Below are positions 11,572-22,971 of a stretch of 64,000 bases of DNA, piece after piece (the stretch's first letter is position 1; each line of letters opens with the position of its first letter). A program made the position numbers and the translations under genes. The DNA comes from Alphaproteobacteria bacterium (lineage in GTDB: Bacteria > Pseudomonadota > Alphaproteobacteria > SMXQ01): positions 1-64,000 of the forward strand of contig WHSO01000001.1 in the NCBI GenBank assembly GCA_009380075.1, read 5' to 3'. The notes under the pieces are model-generated. The model was given only the letters and a program-made list of their open reading frames with translations, did no database searches and was not told where the DNA came from.

Positions 11572-13166
11572 TGGCTGAAGACAAGCGCGTCTATCTCTAT
11601 GACTCGACGCTGCGCGACGGGGCGCAGACCCAAGGCGTTGACTTCAACGTCAACGACAAGATCGCCATCGCCCGCGCGCTCGACGACCTCGGCATCGACT
11701 ACGTCGAGGGCGGCTGGCCCGGCGCCAACCCGACCGACGACGCCTTCTTCGCCGACCTGCCGAAGCTCAAGCACGCGCGCATGACCGCCTTCGGCATGAC
11801 CCGGCGCGCCGGGCGCTCGGCCGGGAACGACCCCGGCCTCGTCGCGCTGTTCAGCACCGGCGCCCGCGCCGTCTGCATGGTGGGCAAGACCTGGGATTTC
11901 CAGGTCAAGGTCGCCCTCGGCATCGACAGGGACGAAAACGTCCAGATGATCGGGGACAGCGTCACGCTGGCGGCGCAGAAGATGGACGAGGTGCTGTTCG
12001 ACGCCGAGCATTTCTTCGACGGCTACAAGTCCGACCCGGACTACGCGCTTAAATGTGCCTGCACGGCGTTTGAGGCCGGCGCGCGCTGGATCGTGCTGTG
12101 CGACACCAATGGCGGCAGCCTGCCCGACGAGATCGAGCGCATCGTCACCGAGGTGGCGAAACACGTGCCGGGCGAACGCCTCGGCATCCATTGCCACAAC
12201 GACACCGAGAACGCGGTGGCCAATTCTCTCGCCGCCGTCCGCGCGGGCGCGCGCCATGTGCAGGGGACCCTCAACGGGCTGGGGGAGCGCTGCGGCAACG
12301 CCAACCTCGTCTCGCTGCTGCCGAGCCTGATGCTGAAGATGGGCTACCAAACGGGGGTCGCGCCGGAGGCGCTGACGCGGCTCACCCATACGTCGCGCCT
12401 TCTCGACGAACGCCTCAACCGCGCGCCCAACCGCCACGCGGCTTACGTCGGCAGCGCCGCCTTCGCCCACAAGGGCGGGCTGCACGTCTCGGCGGTGGAG
12501 AAGGACCCGCGCTGCTACGAGCACGTGCCGCCGGAAACGATCGGCAACGCGCGCCACATCGTCGTCTCCGACCAGGCCGGGCGCGCGAACCTGGTGTCGC
12601 GGCTGCGCGAGGCCGGCATCGCCGTCCCGGCCAACGACCCGCGCATCGGCAAGCTGGTGGAGGAGGTCAAGTCCCGCGAGTATGAGGGCTATTCCTACGA
12701 CGGCGCCGAGGCGAGCTTCGAGCTGCTGGCGCGCCGGGCGCTCGAGAGCGTGCCGGAGTACTTCCGCCTGACCTCCTTCCGGGTACTGGACGAACGGCGC
12801 TGGAACGCGCGCGGCCGTCTGGTGACGCTGTCGGAGGCGACCATCAAGGTCGAGGTCAAGGGCGAGCACACGATGACGGTGGCGGAGGGCAACGGCCCAG
12901 TCAACGCGCTCGACAACGCCCTGCGCAAGGCGCTGGCCCCGGCCTACAAGGAGCTCGGGGACATGCGGCTGGTGGACTACAAGGTCCGCATCCTGACCCC
13001 GGGGGAAGGTACCAAGGCGGTCACCCGCGTCGTCATCGAAAGCGCCGACGCCGAGGGCCGGCGCTGGTCCACCGTCGGAGTGTCCACCAACGTGATCGAC
13101 GCCTCGTTCAACGCGCTCAATGACGCGATCACCTACAAGCTCTTCGCCACGGGTGCGCGCACCTAG
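11571..13166 (+). CDS. cimA: (R)-citramalate synthase
   Basis: 531 residues. The N-terminal HMG-CoA-lyase-like TIM barrel shows YDSTLRDGAQTQGV, the metal-site LGIHCHNDTENAVAN and GTLNGLGERCGNANL. A C-terminal LeuA-type dimer domain (from about residue 400) completes the family architecture. It makes citramalate from pyruvate and acetyl-CoA, a threonine-independent route into isoleucine. The family is often annotated as 2-isopropylmalate synthase-like, but the TLRDGAQTQGV opening and length fit CimA. Translation is coupled to cysS by a TAATG overlap. An upstream in-frame GTG at 11556 is a less likely start. Base composition returns to the local high GC at the first codons. Confidence 0.88.
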
Positions 13167-14079
13167 GCCGCCGAACGCGCGGCCCACCGGCGCGCCCGAT
13201 CCCGTGCCGCGGCGCCCGCCGCGGTCGCGCCGCGCCGGCAAGGCGGGCGTGGCGGCGCTGCGCGCGGGGGCGGCGGACCAGCCGGTGGTCATCCTCGATC
13301 ATCCCCAGTTGGGCGAGAACATCGGCTTCGCCGCCCGCGCCATGCTCAATTGCGGGCTTGTTCACCTGCGGATCGTGAAACCGCGCGGCGGCTGGCCCAA
13401 CGACCGCGCGACCGCAGCAGCGGCCGGCGCCACTTCGGTTCTGGAGGCGGCGCGCATCGCCAACGGTCTCGGCGCGGCGACGGCGGACCTCACCCGCCTT
13501 TACGCCACCACGGCGCGCCCACGCGACATGCGCAAGCCGGTGCTGACGCCGCGCGCCGCGGCGACGGAGATCATTGCCGCCGTCGCCGGGGGCGGGCGCG
13601 TCGGGATCCTGTTCGGGCGCGAGCGCACGGGGCTCGGGAACGACGACGTCTCCCGCGCCGACGCGATCATCGAGGTCCCGCTCAATCCCGAGTTCCCTTC
13701 GCTCAACCTCGCCCAGGCGGTGCTGTTGGTCGCCTACGAATGGCGGCTGGCGGCGATGGGCAAGGCCAACCCGGCGTCGCGCATGGGGGGCAGAGGCGGG
13801 ACGCCGGCGACCCAGGGCGAGATCGCGGGCCTGTTCGCGCATCTGGAGGGGGAACTCGACGCCGTCGGCTTCTTCTGGCCGGAGGAAAAGGCACCGCGCA
13901 TGCGGCGGAACCTGCGCACGATGTTCCTGCGCGCCGGCCTCACCGACCAGGACGTGCGCACGCTCCGCGGCGTGGTCAAGGCCCTGGCCGGGGGCCGCAA
14001 GGGCCGGGGAAGCCTCGGAAAATCAAAGAGTTCAGGGAAGGGGAGCCGGACCAAGGGGCGATCCGGCCCCGGTAATTGA
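13153..14079 (+). CDS. trmJ: TrmJ-like tRNA 2'-O-methyltransferase (SPOUT/TrmH family)
   Basis: About 308 residues. The SPOUT knot motifs are clear: HPQLGENIGFAARAMLNCGL near the N-terminus, GILFGRERTGLGNDD (motif 2) and the SLNLAQAVLLVAYEW motif 3. TrmJ methylates the wobble-region nucleotide 32 of tRNAs. The C-terminal ~60 residues are basic and low complexity. The start is unsettled: GTG codons at 13153, 13204 and 13249 are all in frame, with no ATG between the cimA stop and the first conserved block. I list 13153, which overlaps cimA by 14 bases. Family membership is secure; the exact target is inferred. Confidence 0.82.
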   Translation: MRAPRPPNARPTGAPDPVPRRPPRSRRAGKAGVAALRAGAADQPVVILDHPQLGENIGFAARAMLNCGLVHLRIVKPRGGWPNDRATAAAAGATSVLEAARIANGLGAATADLTRLYATTARPRDMRKPVLTPRAAATEIIAAVAGGGRVGILFGRERTGLGNDDVSRADAIIEVPLNPEFPSLNLAQAVLLVAYEWRLAAMGKANPASRMGGRGGTPATQGEIAGLFAHLEGELDAVGFFWPEEKAPRMRRNLRTMFLRAGLTDQDVRTLRGVVKALAGGRKGRGSLGKSKSSGKGSRTKGRSGPGN

Positions 14080-14208
14080 CTTTCCGCCTTCGGCCGCTAT
14101 AGTGCGCCACTTTCCCGGCCGGGGCCCCTGGGCCCAGCACCGCGTCCAACGGGCGCGGCGCAGGCGGGACAAGAATAACACCAGATCAACTCGGGCACAG
14201 AGAGAGAC

Positions 14209-14823
14209 ATGAGCAAACGACAGACGTCGAAGCACAAGATTGACCGCCGCCTCGGGGTAAACCTCTGGGGCCGTCCCAAGAGCCCCTTCAACAAGCGCGA
14301 AACGGTGCCAGGCCAGCACGGCCAGCGGCGCTTCAAGGTTTCCAACTTCGGCCAGCAATTGCAGGCCAAGCAGAAGCTGAAGGGCTACTACGGCAACATC
14401 GGCGAGCGCCAGTTCCACCGCTATTACGTCGAGGCGGTGCGCCGCCGCGGCGACACCGGCGAACAGTTGATCGGCCTGCTCGAGAGTCGGCTCGACGCCG
14501 TCGTCTACCGGCTCAAGTTCGTGCCCACGGTCTTCGCCGCGCGCCAGTTCGTGAACCATGGCCACGTGCTGGTCAACGGCAAGCGCGTCACCATCCCATC
14601 CTACATGGTCAAGCCGGGCGACGAGATCGAGTTGCGCCAGAAGTCGCGCGAGGTCGGTATCGTGCTCGAGGCCACCGCTTCGGGCGAACGCGACGTGCCC
14701 GACTACCTCGAGGTCGATCACAAGGCGATGAAGGGCAAGCTCGTCCGCGTGCCCCAGTTCGCCGAGGTGCCTTACCCGGTGCAGATGGAACCCAACCTGG
14801 TCGTCGAGTTTTATTCGCGCTAA
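14209..14823 (+). CDS. rpsD: 30S ribosomal protein S4
   Basis: 204 residues, the alphaproteobacterial length. It binds 16S rRNA early in small-subunit assembly and regulates its own synthesis in many bacteria. The N-terminus [20 protein letters not shown] and the S4 RNA-binding domain (about residues 95-157, including [11 protein letters not shown] and [11 protein letters not shown]) are typical. It is monocistronic here, with a 129-base leader upstream and a strong terminator downstream. Confidence 0.97.
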   Translation: MSKRQTSKHKIDRRLGVNLWGRPKSPFNKRETVPGQHGQRRFKVSNFGQQLQAKQKLKGYYGNIGERQFHRYYVEAVRRRGDTGEQLIGLLESRLDAVVYRLKFVPTVFAARQFVNHGHVLVNGKRVTIPSYMVKPGDEIELRQKSREVGIVLEATASGERDVPDYLEVDHKAMKGKLVRVPQFAEVPYPVQMEPNLVVEFYSR

Positions 14824-14848
14824 GGCGGGGGCTACAGCCGCGAAACGG

Positions 14849-14878
14849 AAAGGGCCGGCCCGATGGACCGGCCCTTTT
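14849..14878 (+). terminator. Terminator of rpsD
   Basis: A perfect 10-bp stem (AAAGGGCCGG with CCGGCCCTTT) around a 9-base loop is followed by a T run. It sits 25 bases after the rpsD stop and, because the A tract on the other side is also present, may serve the convergent HxlR gene too. Confidence 0.88.
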
Positions 14879-14915
14879 CATGTCATGCGTTGCGATCCGC
14901 GTGGATGGGGATCTT

Positions 14916-15257
14916 TCATTCCGCTGCGGGCTTGGCCGAGTCCTCCTCGCCCCAGCGCACGGAGATCGCGTTCAGCTCATCGAGCACGTCGCGCAGCTCT
15001 TCGCCCCGCTTGCCCAGACGGTAGCTCACCGTCGGCGGAATCGTCGGCGCGTGATGGCGGGTGATCAGCCCGGCATCCTCGAGCTTCCGCAGGCGGTCGG
15101 TCAGCACCTTGGCCGAGATACCGGGGACCTTCCGCTTCAACGCGCCGAAGCGGGTCTCCCCCTCGCTGCGCAGGACCCAGAGGATGTACGTCGTCCACGG
15201 CCCCATCAGGAGGCGGAGGAGTGAATCCAGCGGGCATTCGGGGGCACGTTGGCGCAT
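14916..15257 (-). CDS. HxlR-family winged-helix transcriptional regulator
   Basis: 113 residues with the HxlR pattern: CPLDSLLRLLMGPWTTYILW, then RFGALKRKVPGISAKVLTDRL as the recognition region, and SYRLGKRGEELRDVL as the wing. Members such as YodB and QorR repress quinone-reductase genes and sense electrophiles through an N-terminal Cys; here Cys8 in PECPL is the equivalent. The gene is divergent from a flavodoxin-like reductase and the 184-base spacer holds four copies of a TAACYACT motif. Repression of that neighbour and of itself is inferred from this arrangement. Confidence 0.88.
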   Translation of the reverse strand: MRQRAPECPLDSLLRLLMGPWTTYILWVLRSEGETRFGALKRKVPGISAKVLTDRLRKLEDAGLITRHHAPTIPPTVSYRLGKRGEELRDVLDELNAISVRWGEEDSAKPAAE

Positions 15258-15274
15258 CGGACTTTCCCGTCGGT

Positions 15275-15370
15275 AAGTGGTTACTAAAATATAACTACTT
15301 TACAAAAGAAATCAAGAGCTCCATATAGGCTGTGGTTTCTGAAAGTAACTACTTACGAAAAATAACCACT
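15275..15370. promoter_or_regulatory. Operator-like repeats between hxlR-type regulator and reductase
   Basis: AAGTGGTTA (15275-15283) and TAACTACTT (15292-15300) form an inverted repeat with one mismatch. A second cluster has AAGTAACTACTT (15343-15354, a palindrome with 2-base centre) and TAACCACT (15363-15370). The motif TAACYACT therefore occurs four times in an AT-rich spacer between two divergent genes. HxlR proteins bind such repeats; the assignment to this regulator is inferred. Confidence 0.65.
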
Positions 15371-15441
15371 GTACGCGTCAACATTAGTATGTGCCTGAGG
15401 GGGCCAGTGGCTCCGGGCGCCGTCGCGAAAGGAGCAACACC

Positions 15442-16023
15442 ATGACCAACCTCGCCATCGTCTATCACTCCGGCTTCGGCCACACCAAGGTCCAGGCGGA
15501 GGCCGTGGCTCTCGGGGCCAGGTCGGTCGAAGGGACCAACGTGGCGCTCATCCCGGTAGAGGAGGCCGAGGCCCACGCCACGGACATCGACGACGCCGAT
15601 GCCGTCATCTTCGGCGCCCCCACCTACATGGGAAGCGTGTCGGCGCCGATGAAGGCCTTCATGGACTGGAGCTCGAAAGCCTGGGCTGACGGCCGCTGGC
15701 GTAACAAGATCGCCGCCGGGTTCACCAATTCCGGCTCGCTCTCGGGCGACAAGCTCAACACGCTCGTTCAGCTTGCAATCTTCGCGGCCCAGCATGGGAT
15801 GATCTGGGTGAGCCTCGGCCTGATGCCGGGAAACAGTACGAGCACCGGGAGCGCGGACGACCTCAACCGCATCGGCTCCTTCCTCGGTGCCATGGCGCAG
15901 TCGAACACCGACGAAGGGCCCGACATCGCGCCGATCGAGAGTGACCGTGACACGGCGGAATACCTGGGCCGCCGCGTCGCCGAGGTGGCGCAGGCGTTGG
16001 CGGGCGCAAAGCTGGCCGCATAA
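15442..16023 (+). CDS. Flavodoxin-fold NAD(P)H:quinone oxidoreductase (WrbA-like)
   Basis: 193 residues. The flavin-phosphate loop YHSGFGHTKVQAEA opens the protein, APTYMGSVSAPMKAFMDW contacts the isoalloxazine ring, and FTNSGSLSGDK follows, the layout of WrbA and related two-electron quinone reductases that protect against quinone redox cycling. A strong AAAGGAG lies eight bases before the ATG. Its divergence from an HxlR regulator matches known quinone-responsive pairs. It is shorter in the middle than classical WrbA, so a general flavodoxin-family NAD(P)H oxidoreductase is the safe name. Confidence 0.85.
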   Translation: MTNLAIVYHSGFGHTKVQAEAVALGARSVEGTNVALIPVEEAEAHATDIDDADAVIFGAPTYMGSVSAPMKAFMDWSSKAWADGRWRNKIAAGFTNSGSLSGDKLNTLVQLAIFAAQHGMIWVSLGLMPGNSTSTGSADDLNRIGSFLGAMAQSNTDEGPDIAPIESDRDTAEYLGRRVAEVAQALAGAKLAA

Positions 16024-16044
16024 AGGGCAATTTTATCCCTCCGG

Positions 16045-16070
16045 AAAGGGGCCCCGACGGGGCCCCCTTT
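16045..16070. terminator. Bidirectional terminator between reductase and binding protein
   Basis: An 11-bp stem AAAGGGGCCCC with GGGGCCCC(C)TTT around a three-base loop lies between two convergent genes. A and T tracts on both sides allow it to work in either direction. Confidence 0.8.
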
Positions 16071-16085
16071 CGCGTGTGCAACCCG

Positions 16086-17156
16086 CTAGTTTTCCTTCTT
16101 CTTTTTCTTCGCCTTTTTCTTTGCCTTTCCCTTGGCCATCGAGGCCTTGGCGATCGCCAGAATGTCCGGCGGCGTGGCGTAGATTTCGTTCACGAGGCGC
16201 TCGACCACCGGGCCCGGGGCGGGATCGACCTCGAGCCGGAGCTTCTTCGCCTCGGCGAGGAACGCGGGGTCCCGGACCGTGTCGTCGAAGGCCTTGCGCC
16301 ACAGGGCGGTGCGGTCGGGGGGCACCTCCGGCGGCAGGGCGAACGGGTTGGTGACCGCTAGAGTCTGGCCCAGGAACTCGAGCAGCTTGCGGCTCTCTGG
16401 CGTCTTCGCGACCTCGGATGCGAGCGGCAGGTCGGGATACCGGGGATGCTTGGTGAGGCCGGTCTGGAACAGGAGGTTGATCTTCTTCTGGGGAATCCAG
16501 TCGGGGCGGGTGACGTGGATGCTGTTGAAGCTGACGCAACGGCCCTCGACCTCGCCGCGCTCGAGCGCGAGCAGCACACCCTCGGAGCCCTTGTAGCCGG
16601 CGATCACGTGGAATTGCGTGCCGATCGCCGCATTGAGCATGAGCGGCACGGTCGCGGTGCGCGCCGTGACGCCGGTCGCGCCGACGTTGATCGCGATCTT
16701 CTGTGCATCCTCGACGGTGCGGACCTTCGATCCCGCCATAGTGTGGCAGGCGTTGGCGTCGTCCGACATGCGGCCGAGCCAGGTGAACTTGCGCACGTCG
16801 TAATTGACGTTCTGGTCGCGCAACAGGGGCAGGGTGAGCGGCCCCGCCGCGAAGGTGGCGAAGGTGGTGCCGTCGCGCGGGGCGACGTTGGCGAGCGTCT
16901 GATAGACGATGATGCCGCCTCCCGCCGGGTGATTCTGCGCGACGATGGTGGGGGCGCCGGGCAGGTGGCGGACCACGTGGCGCGCGAACAGCCGCCCGGA
17001 GACGTCGACTCCGCCGCCGCTGCCGCCGCCGATCAGCAGTGAGACTTTCTTGCCCTTGAGGAAGTCGCCGTCGGCCGCGCCCGCGCCGGCGGCGGGAAAG
17101 ACGAGCGCGGCGGCGAGGACGGCGGCCACCGCCCGGATGGAGTGGAATGTCGTCAT
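16086..17156 (-). CDS. Second TctC/Bug-like periplasmic binding protein with lysine tail
   Basis: 356 residues from the start MTTFHSIRAVAAVLAA, which has AGGGAGAG just upstream. A signal peptide ends near AGAGAADGDF. The mature part opens FLKGKKVSLLIGGGSGGGVD, matching the glycine-rich ligand loop of the protein at 5.4 kb, and keeps VAQNHPAGGGIIVYQTLANVAP. The C-terminus is again lysine-rich (KKKAKKKKKEN). No TctA/TctB genes are adjacent. The ligand is unknown; carboxylates or aromatic acids are usual in the family. The two genes are clearly paralogous but well diverged. Confidence 0.83.
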   Translation of the reverse strand: MTTFHSIRAVAAVLAAALVFPAAGAGAADGDFLKGKKVSLLIGGGSGGGVDVSGRLFARHVVRHLPGAPTIVAQNHPAGGGIIVYQTLANVAPRDGTTFATFAAGPLTLPLLRDQNVNYDVRKFTWLGRMSDDANACHTMAGSKVRTVEDAQKIAINVGATGVTARTATVPLMLNAAIGTQFHVIAGYKGSEGVLLALERGEVEGRCVSFNSIHVTRPDWIPQKKINLLFQTGLTKHPRYPDLPLASEVAKTPESRKLLEFLGQTLAVTNPFALPPEVPPDRTALWRKAFDDTVRDPAFLAEAKKLRLEVDPAPGPVVERLVNEIYATPPDILAIAKASMAKGKAKKKAKKKKKEN

Positions 17157-17252
17157 GAAGCTCTCCCTTGTTCTTGTTTCGGGGGATGGACGCCGTTGCT
17201 TACGGCGACGCGGCGCTTGGCACGCGGGCATGGTGGCGCTGTGCGGCGCCGG

Positions 17253-18125
17253 CTACACCGTCCAGTGCAGGCTTTCGGCACCAGGGTCGTAGTCGCGCAG
17301 AGACTGGGCGGGATTGCGGTTGACCAGCGGGCGCGCGTACATGGGATGGCGCATGCTGCGCACTTCGTGGTCGAGGGTGTAGACCGCCTTGCCGGTGTCC
17401 GGGTCCTTGATGTCCTTGAAGCGGTACTGGTGCGGCCCCGATTCCTGGTAGATCACGCCCATGTCGAACAGGCGCCGGTAGGGGCCGGAAAAATTGGCGA
17501 TGTAGAACTGGATGTGGTTGCCGTCGTAAGGCACGCGTGGCTTCCTCGTTTCGCGGAAGTAGAAATACTGGTCCTCGCCGACGCCGACCCGGGCACAGGC
17601 CGCGCCCTTCCATTCGATCACGTCGACGGAGGCGAGGAAGACCTCGCGGTAGAAGCGGCCGATGCCTTCCGCCGCGCCTTTCGGTATGTCGAACTCGACA
17701 TAGGCGAGGCCGAGCTTGGTGCGGCCGAAATGCGCCTCGTCCGGCGCGTGGCAGTCGATGCGGTTGCCCCACGGGCAAGTGACCTCGACCGCGTCGTTGG
17801 TGGGCCGGTACCTGAACTTCGTGCCCTTGAGCTCGCCCTTGACTTGGCCCAGGCGCTCGAGCAGCGCGTCGCGGTCGGGCAGTACCAGGCCCGTGACGCC
17901 CTGCACAACCTGCGGCGACTTGGTCGGCAGGTGGAACTGGCTCTGGCCGACGTTAATCCACATGTTGTTGGTGCCAGTGATCAGGTAGGGATCGCGGGTG
18001 AGGCCGAGCCCCGTCACGTAGTACGCCGTCGCCAGGCGCTGGTCTGGCACCTGGACGTTGATGTGGCCGAAATTGACGATATTGCCGAGGTCTTCGCCCG
18101 AGCGGTCGAGTGCCTTTGCCTTCAT
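17253..18125 (-). CDS. VOC-superfamily protein (two-module glyoxalase/extradiol-dioxygenase fold)
   Basis: 290 residues with two beta-alpha-beta-beta-beta modules. The first starts FGHINVQVPDQRLATAYYVTGLGL (residues ~19-45), where the His is a candidate metal ligand. The second starts GLAYVEFDIPKGAAEGIGRFYREVF and includes NHIQFYIANFSGP. This is the fold of glyoxalase I and type I extradiol dioxygenases. No substrate can be assigned. It lies 96 bases upstream of the binding-protein gene on the same strand, so the two may share a transcript. Confidence 0.75.
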   Translation of the reverse strand: MKAKALDRSGEDLGNIVNFGHINVQVPDQRLATAYYVTGLGLTRDPYLITGTNNMWINVGQSQFHLPTKSPQVVQGVTGLVLPDRDALLERLGQVKGELKGTKFRYRPTNDAVEVTCPWGNRIDCHAPDEAHFGRTKLGLAYVEFDIPKGAAEGIGRFYREVFLASVDVIEWKGAACARVGVGEDQYFYFRETRKPRVPYDGNHIQFYIANFSGPYRRLFDMGVIYQESGPHQYRFKDIKDPDTGKAVYTLDHEVRSMRHPMYARPLVNRNPAQSLRDYDPGAESLHWTV

Positions 18126-18207
18126 GACGCTTCCTCCGTGCTGGACCGGCCGTTGACGGGGCCGTGTCGATGATACTGGCGACAGGGGCGACGATCGTGG
18201 CGGCGGC

Positions 18208-18558
18208 CTATTCGCCGGTGGATGCCGCGGTCACGGCGACGCCCTTCTGGGCGAAGAGCTCGTGCAGCTCGCCCGACTGGTACATCTCGCGCACGATGTC
18301 GCAGCCGCCGACGAACTCGCCCTTGACGTAGAGCTGCGGGATGGTCGGCCAGTTGGAGAAGGCCTTGACGCCTTCGCGGATGTCGCCGTCGGCGAGGACG
18401 TCGATGCCCTTGAACTTGACCCCCATCAGCGACAGCACCTGCACCAGGGTCGCCGAAAACCCGCACTGCGGGAAGACGGGGGTGCCCTTCATGAACAGCA
18501 CCACGTCGTTGGCGTCGATCTCGCCCTGAATCTTCTGGAAAGCCTGATTTTCACTCAT
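18208..18558 (-). CDS. grxD: Monothiol glutaredoxin Grx4 type
   Basis: 116 residues. The defining CGFS active site is present in FPQCGFSATLVQ, preceded by VVLFMKGTP and followed by WPTIPQLYVKGEFVGGCDIV, which binds glutathione. These proteins hold [2Fe-2S] clusters and work with BolA in iron-sulfur trafficking. The bolA gene lies immediately upstream on the same strand, a conserved pairing. It contains the usual family length and no missing residues. Confidence 0.95.
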   Translation of the reverse strand: MSENQAFQKIQGEIDANDVVLFMKGTPVFPQCGFSATLVQVLSLMGVKFKGIDVLADGDIREGVKAFSNWPTIPQLYVKGEFVGGCDIVREMYQSGELHELFAQKGVAVTAASTGE

Positions 18559-18599
18559 GTGATGACCTCTCGGGGCCCGAGAGCGGGCCGGTTAAACGT

Positions 18600-18830
18600 T
18601 TACTTGGCGCTGGTGGTCAGCGCCAGCGCGTGCAATTCGCCGCCCATGCGGCCCTTGAGCGCATCATAGACCAGCTGATGCTGGCGCACACGCGGGAGGC
18701 CGGAAAACGCGGACGAGGCGACATGGGCGGCATAATGGTCGCCGTCGCCGGCGAGGTCGTCGATGCGCACCTCGGCGTCGGGCAGGGCAGCCTTGATCAG
18801 GCGTTCGATTTCGCTGGCGTCCATCGCCAT
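18600..18830 (-). CDS. bolA: BolA-family protein
   Basis: 76 residues, the short BolA form. The core DGDHYAAHVASSAFSGLPRVRQHQLVYDAL includes the conserved His and the loop that ligates an Fe-S cluster together with monothiol glutaredoxin. The gene sits between purL and grxD with gaps of about 40 bases, suggesting cotranscription with the purine genes. A role as Fe-S partner of GrxD is established for the family; direct DNA binding is less certain. Confidence 0.93.
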   Translation of the reverse strand: MAMDASEIERLIKAALPDAEVRIDDLAGDGDHYAAHVASSAFSGLPRVRQHQLVYDALKGRMGGELHALALTTSAK

Positions 18831-18869
18831 GGTCGGTCTCCTCGGCCGCGTGGCCGCATTCTAGCGGGC

Positions 18870-21073
<2,204 letters not shown>

Positions 21074-21077
<4 letters not shown>

Positions 21078-21763
21078 CCCAGCGCCTCGCTCAGCCCTTC
21101 GAACATGGCGCGGCCATCGATCCCTGAAAGCAATTGGTCGGCGAGGCGTTCCGGATGCGGCATCATGCCGAGGACATTTCCCGCCCGGTTGCGGATGCCG
21201 GCGATATTGCCGAGCGACCCGTTGGGATTGGCGGCTGCGGTGACCTCGCCATTGGGATCGCAATAACGGAAGGCGACCTGGCCCTCGCCCTCGATGCGCT
21301 TCAAGGTTTCCGCATCGGCGAAGAAATTCCCGTCGGCATGGGCGATGGGGATGCGGATCACCTGGCCCGTCCTGTAGCGGGTGGTGAAGGGCGCCCGCGA
21401 ATCCTCGACCCGCAGATAGACGTCACGACAGATGAAGCGCAGCGACGCATTGCGCATGAGCACGCCGGGCAGGAGCCCGGCCTCGGTCAGGATCTGGAAG
21501 CCGTTGCAGACGCCGAGCACGGCGACGCCGGCGGCGGCGCGCTTGCGGACTTCGGTCATGGCCGGGGAATGCGCCGCCATGGCGCCGGAACGAAGGTAAT
21601 CGCCATAGGAAAACCCGCCCGGCACCGCGATGAGATCGACCCGGGGAAGGTCCGTCTCCCGGTGCCAGACCATGACCGGCGGCGTGCCGGTGATCCGGGC
21701 CAGCGCCACCTGCATGTCACGGTCGCAGTTGGAGCCGGGAAAGACGATGACGGCGGACTTCAT
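21074..21763 (-). CDS. purQ: Phosphoribosylformylglycinamidine synthase subunit PurQ (glutaminase)
   Basis: 229 residues. A class I glutamine amidotransferase with the nucleophile Cys in [10 protein letters not shown] and the His and Glu of the triad in [10 protein letters not shown]. The opening [14 protein letters not shown] is typical of PurQ. It hydrolyses glutamine and passes ammonia to PurL. I used the ATG at 21763, which starts MKSAVIV like other PurQ proteins; an upstream ATG at 21793 is also in frame. Confidence 0.97.
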
Positions 21764-21827
21764 GCGCGGCTCCCGGCGGTAAAGCGCCGCCACATCGCAC
21801 GGAAATCACGTATCATCGCGACTATAC

Positions 21828-22070
21828 CTACTGGTCGAGGTCGATCTGGTAGTCTTCGATCACGGTATTGGCGAGAAGTTTCTCGCACATCTCGCCGACC
21901 CGCGCGCGGGCGCGCGTGGCGTCGGTCTCGTCGATCTCAAGTTCGATGTATTTGCCCTGACGGACGTCGCCGACCCCGGAAAAACCCAGCGACTTCAGGG
22001 CATTGCCGATGGCCTTGCCCTGCGGGTCGAGAACGCCCCGTTTCAACGTGACATGAACGCGTGCACGCAT
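21828..22070 (-). CDS. purS: Phosphoribosylformylglycinamidine synthase subunit PurS
   Basis: 80 residues, the normal size. The sequence MRARVHVTLKRGVLDPQGKAI and the later GKYIELEID are the hallmark of PurS, the small bridging subunit that joins PurQ to PurL. The ATG at 22070 lies five bases beyond the purC stop, so the genes are closely coupled. The longer open frame upstream belongs to an overlapping reading of purC. Confidence 0.95.
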   Translation of the reverse strand: MRARVHVTLKRGVLDPQGKAIGNALKSLGFSGVGDVRQGKYIELEIDETDATRARARVGEMCEKLLANTVIEDYQIDLDQ

Positions 22071-22074
22071 CGCC

Positions 22075-22839
22075 CTACTGGATCGCCTTGGTGCCCTGAA
22101 TGTCCGACGGGCCGCTTTCCGGCAGGATGCCGAGGCGGCGCGCCACTTCCTGGTAGGCCTCCTCGACCTTGCCCAGATCGCGGCGGAAGCGGTCCTTGTC
22201 CATCTTTTCGTTGGTCTTGAGATCCCACAGACGGCAGGAGTCGGGACTGATCTCGTCGGCGAGCACGACACGCATGTCGTCGCCGTTGTACCAGCGTCCG
22301 AACTCGATCTTGAAATCCACCAGGCGGATGCCGATGCCGAGGAACAGGCCCGACAGGAAATCGTTGATGCGGAGCGCCATGTTGACGATTTCGTCGAGCT
22401 CCTGATGCGTCGCCCAACTGAAGCAGGAGATGTGCTCCTCGCTCACCATCGGATCGCCGAGGGAATCGTTCTTCAGGTAGTATTCGAGGATCGAGCGCGG
22501 CAGCATGGTGCCTTCCTCGATGCCGAGGCGCTGGGACAGGGTGCCCGCGGCGACGTTGCGCACGACCACCTCGAGCGGAATGATCTCGACCTCCCGCACC
22601 AGCTGCTCGCGCATGTTGAGCCGCTTGATGAAATGGGTCGGGATGCCGATTTCGCCCAGCCGCACCATCAGCAGCTCGGATATGCGGTTGTTGAGGACAC
22701 CCTTGCCGGTGATGGTACCCTTTTTCTTGTTGTTGAAGGCGGTGGCGTCGTCCTTGAAGTACTGGACGATGGTTCCGGGCTCGGGCCCCTGGAACAGAAC
22801 CTTGGCCTTGCCTTCGTAGATTTGTTTACGGCGGTTCAT
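22075..22839 (-). CDS. purC: Phosphoribosylaminoimidazole-succinocarboxamide synthase
   Basis: 254 residues. SAICAR synthetase motifs are complete: [22 protein letters not shown], the ATP-site [16 protein letters not shown], and LVDFKIEFG with [12 protein letters not shown]. It ligates aspartate to CAIR in purine synthesis. It is the first gene of the purC-purS-purQ-purL-bolA-grxD run. I used the ATG at 22839 ([13 protein letters not shown]), matching the family N-terminus, rather than the longer frame from 22905. Confidence 0.97.
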   Translation of the reverse strand: MNRRKQIYEGKAKVLFQGPEPGTIVQYFKDDATAFNNKKKGTITGKGVLNNRISELLMVRLGEIGIPTHFIKRLNMREQLVREVEIIPLEVVVRNVAAGTLSQRLGIEEGTMLPRSILEYYLKNDSLGDPMVSEEHISCFSWATHQELDEIVNMALRINDFLSGLFLGIGIRLVDFKIEFGRWYNGDDMRVVLADEISPDSCRLWDLKTNEKMDKDRFRRDLGKVEEAYQEVARRLGILPESGPSDIQGTKAIQ

Positions 22840-22971
22840 GGCAGGCCTTGCAGAGGTGACACCGGCGCAGGGCGCCGGGAACGAAACGAAGCAGATGTAT
22901 AGCATAATGCGGGGGCGAGTCCACGCCGCCCCGGCCGGCCGGCCCCCAATATTTTGGGGCTGTCACCGCGT

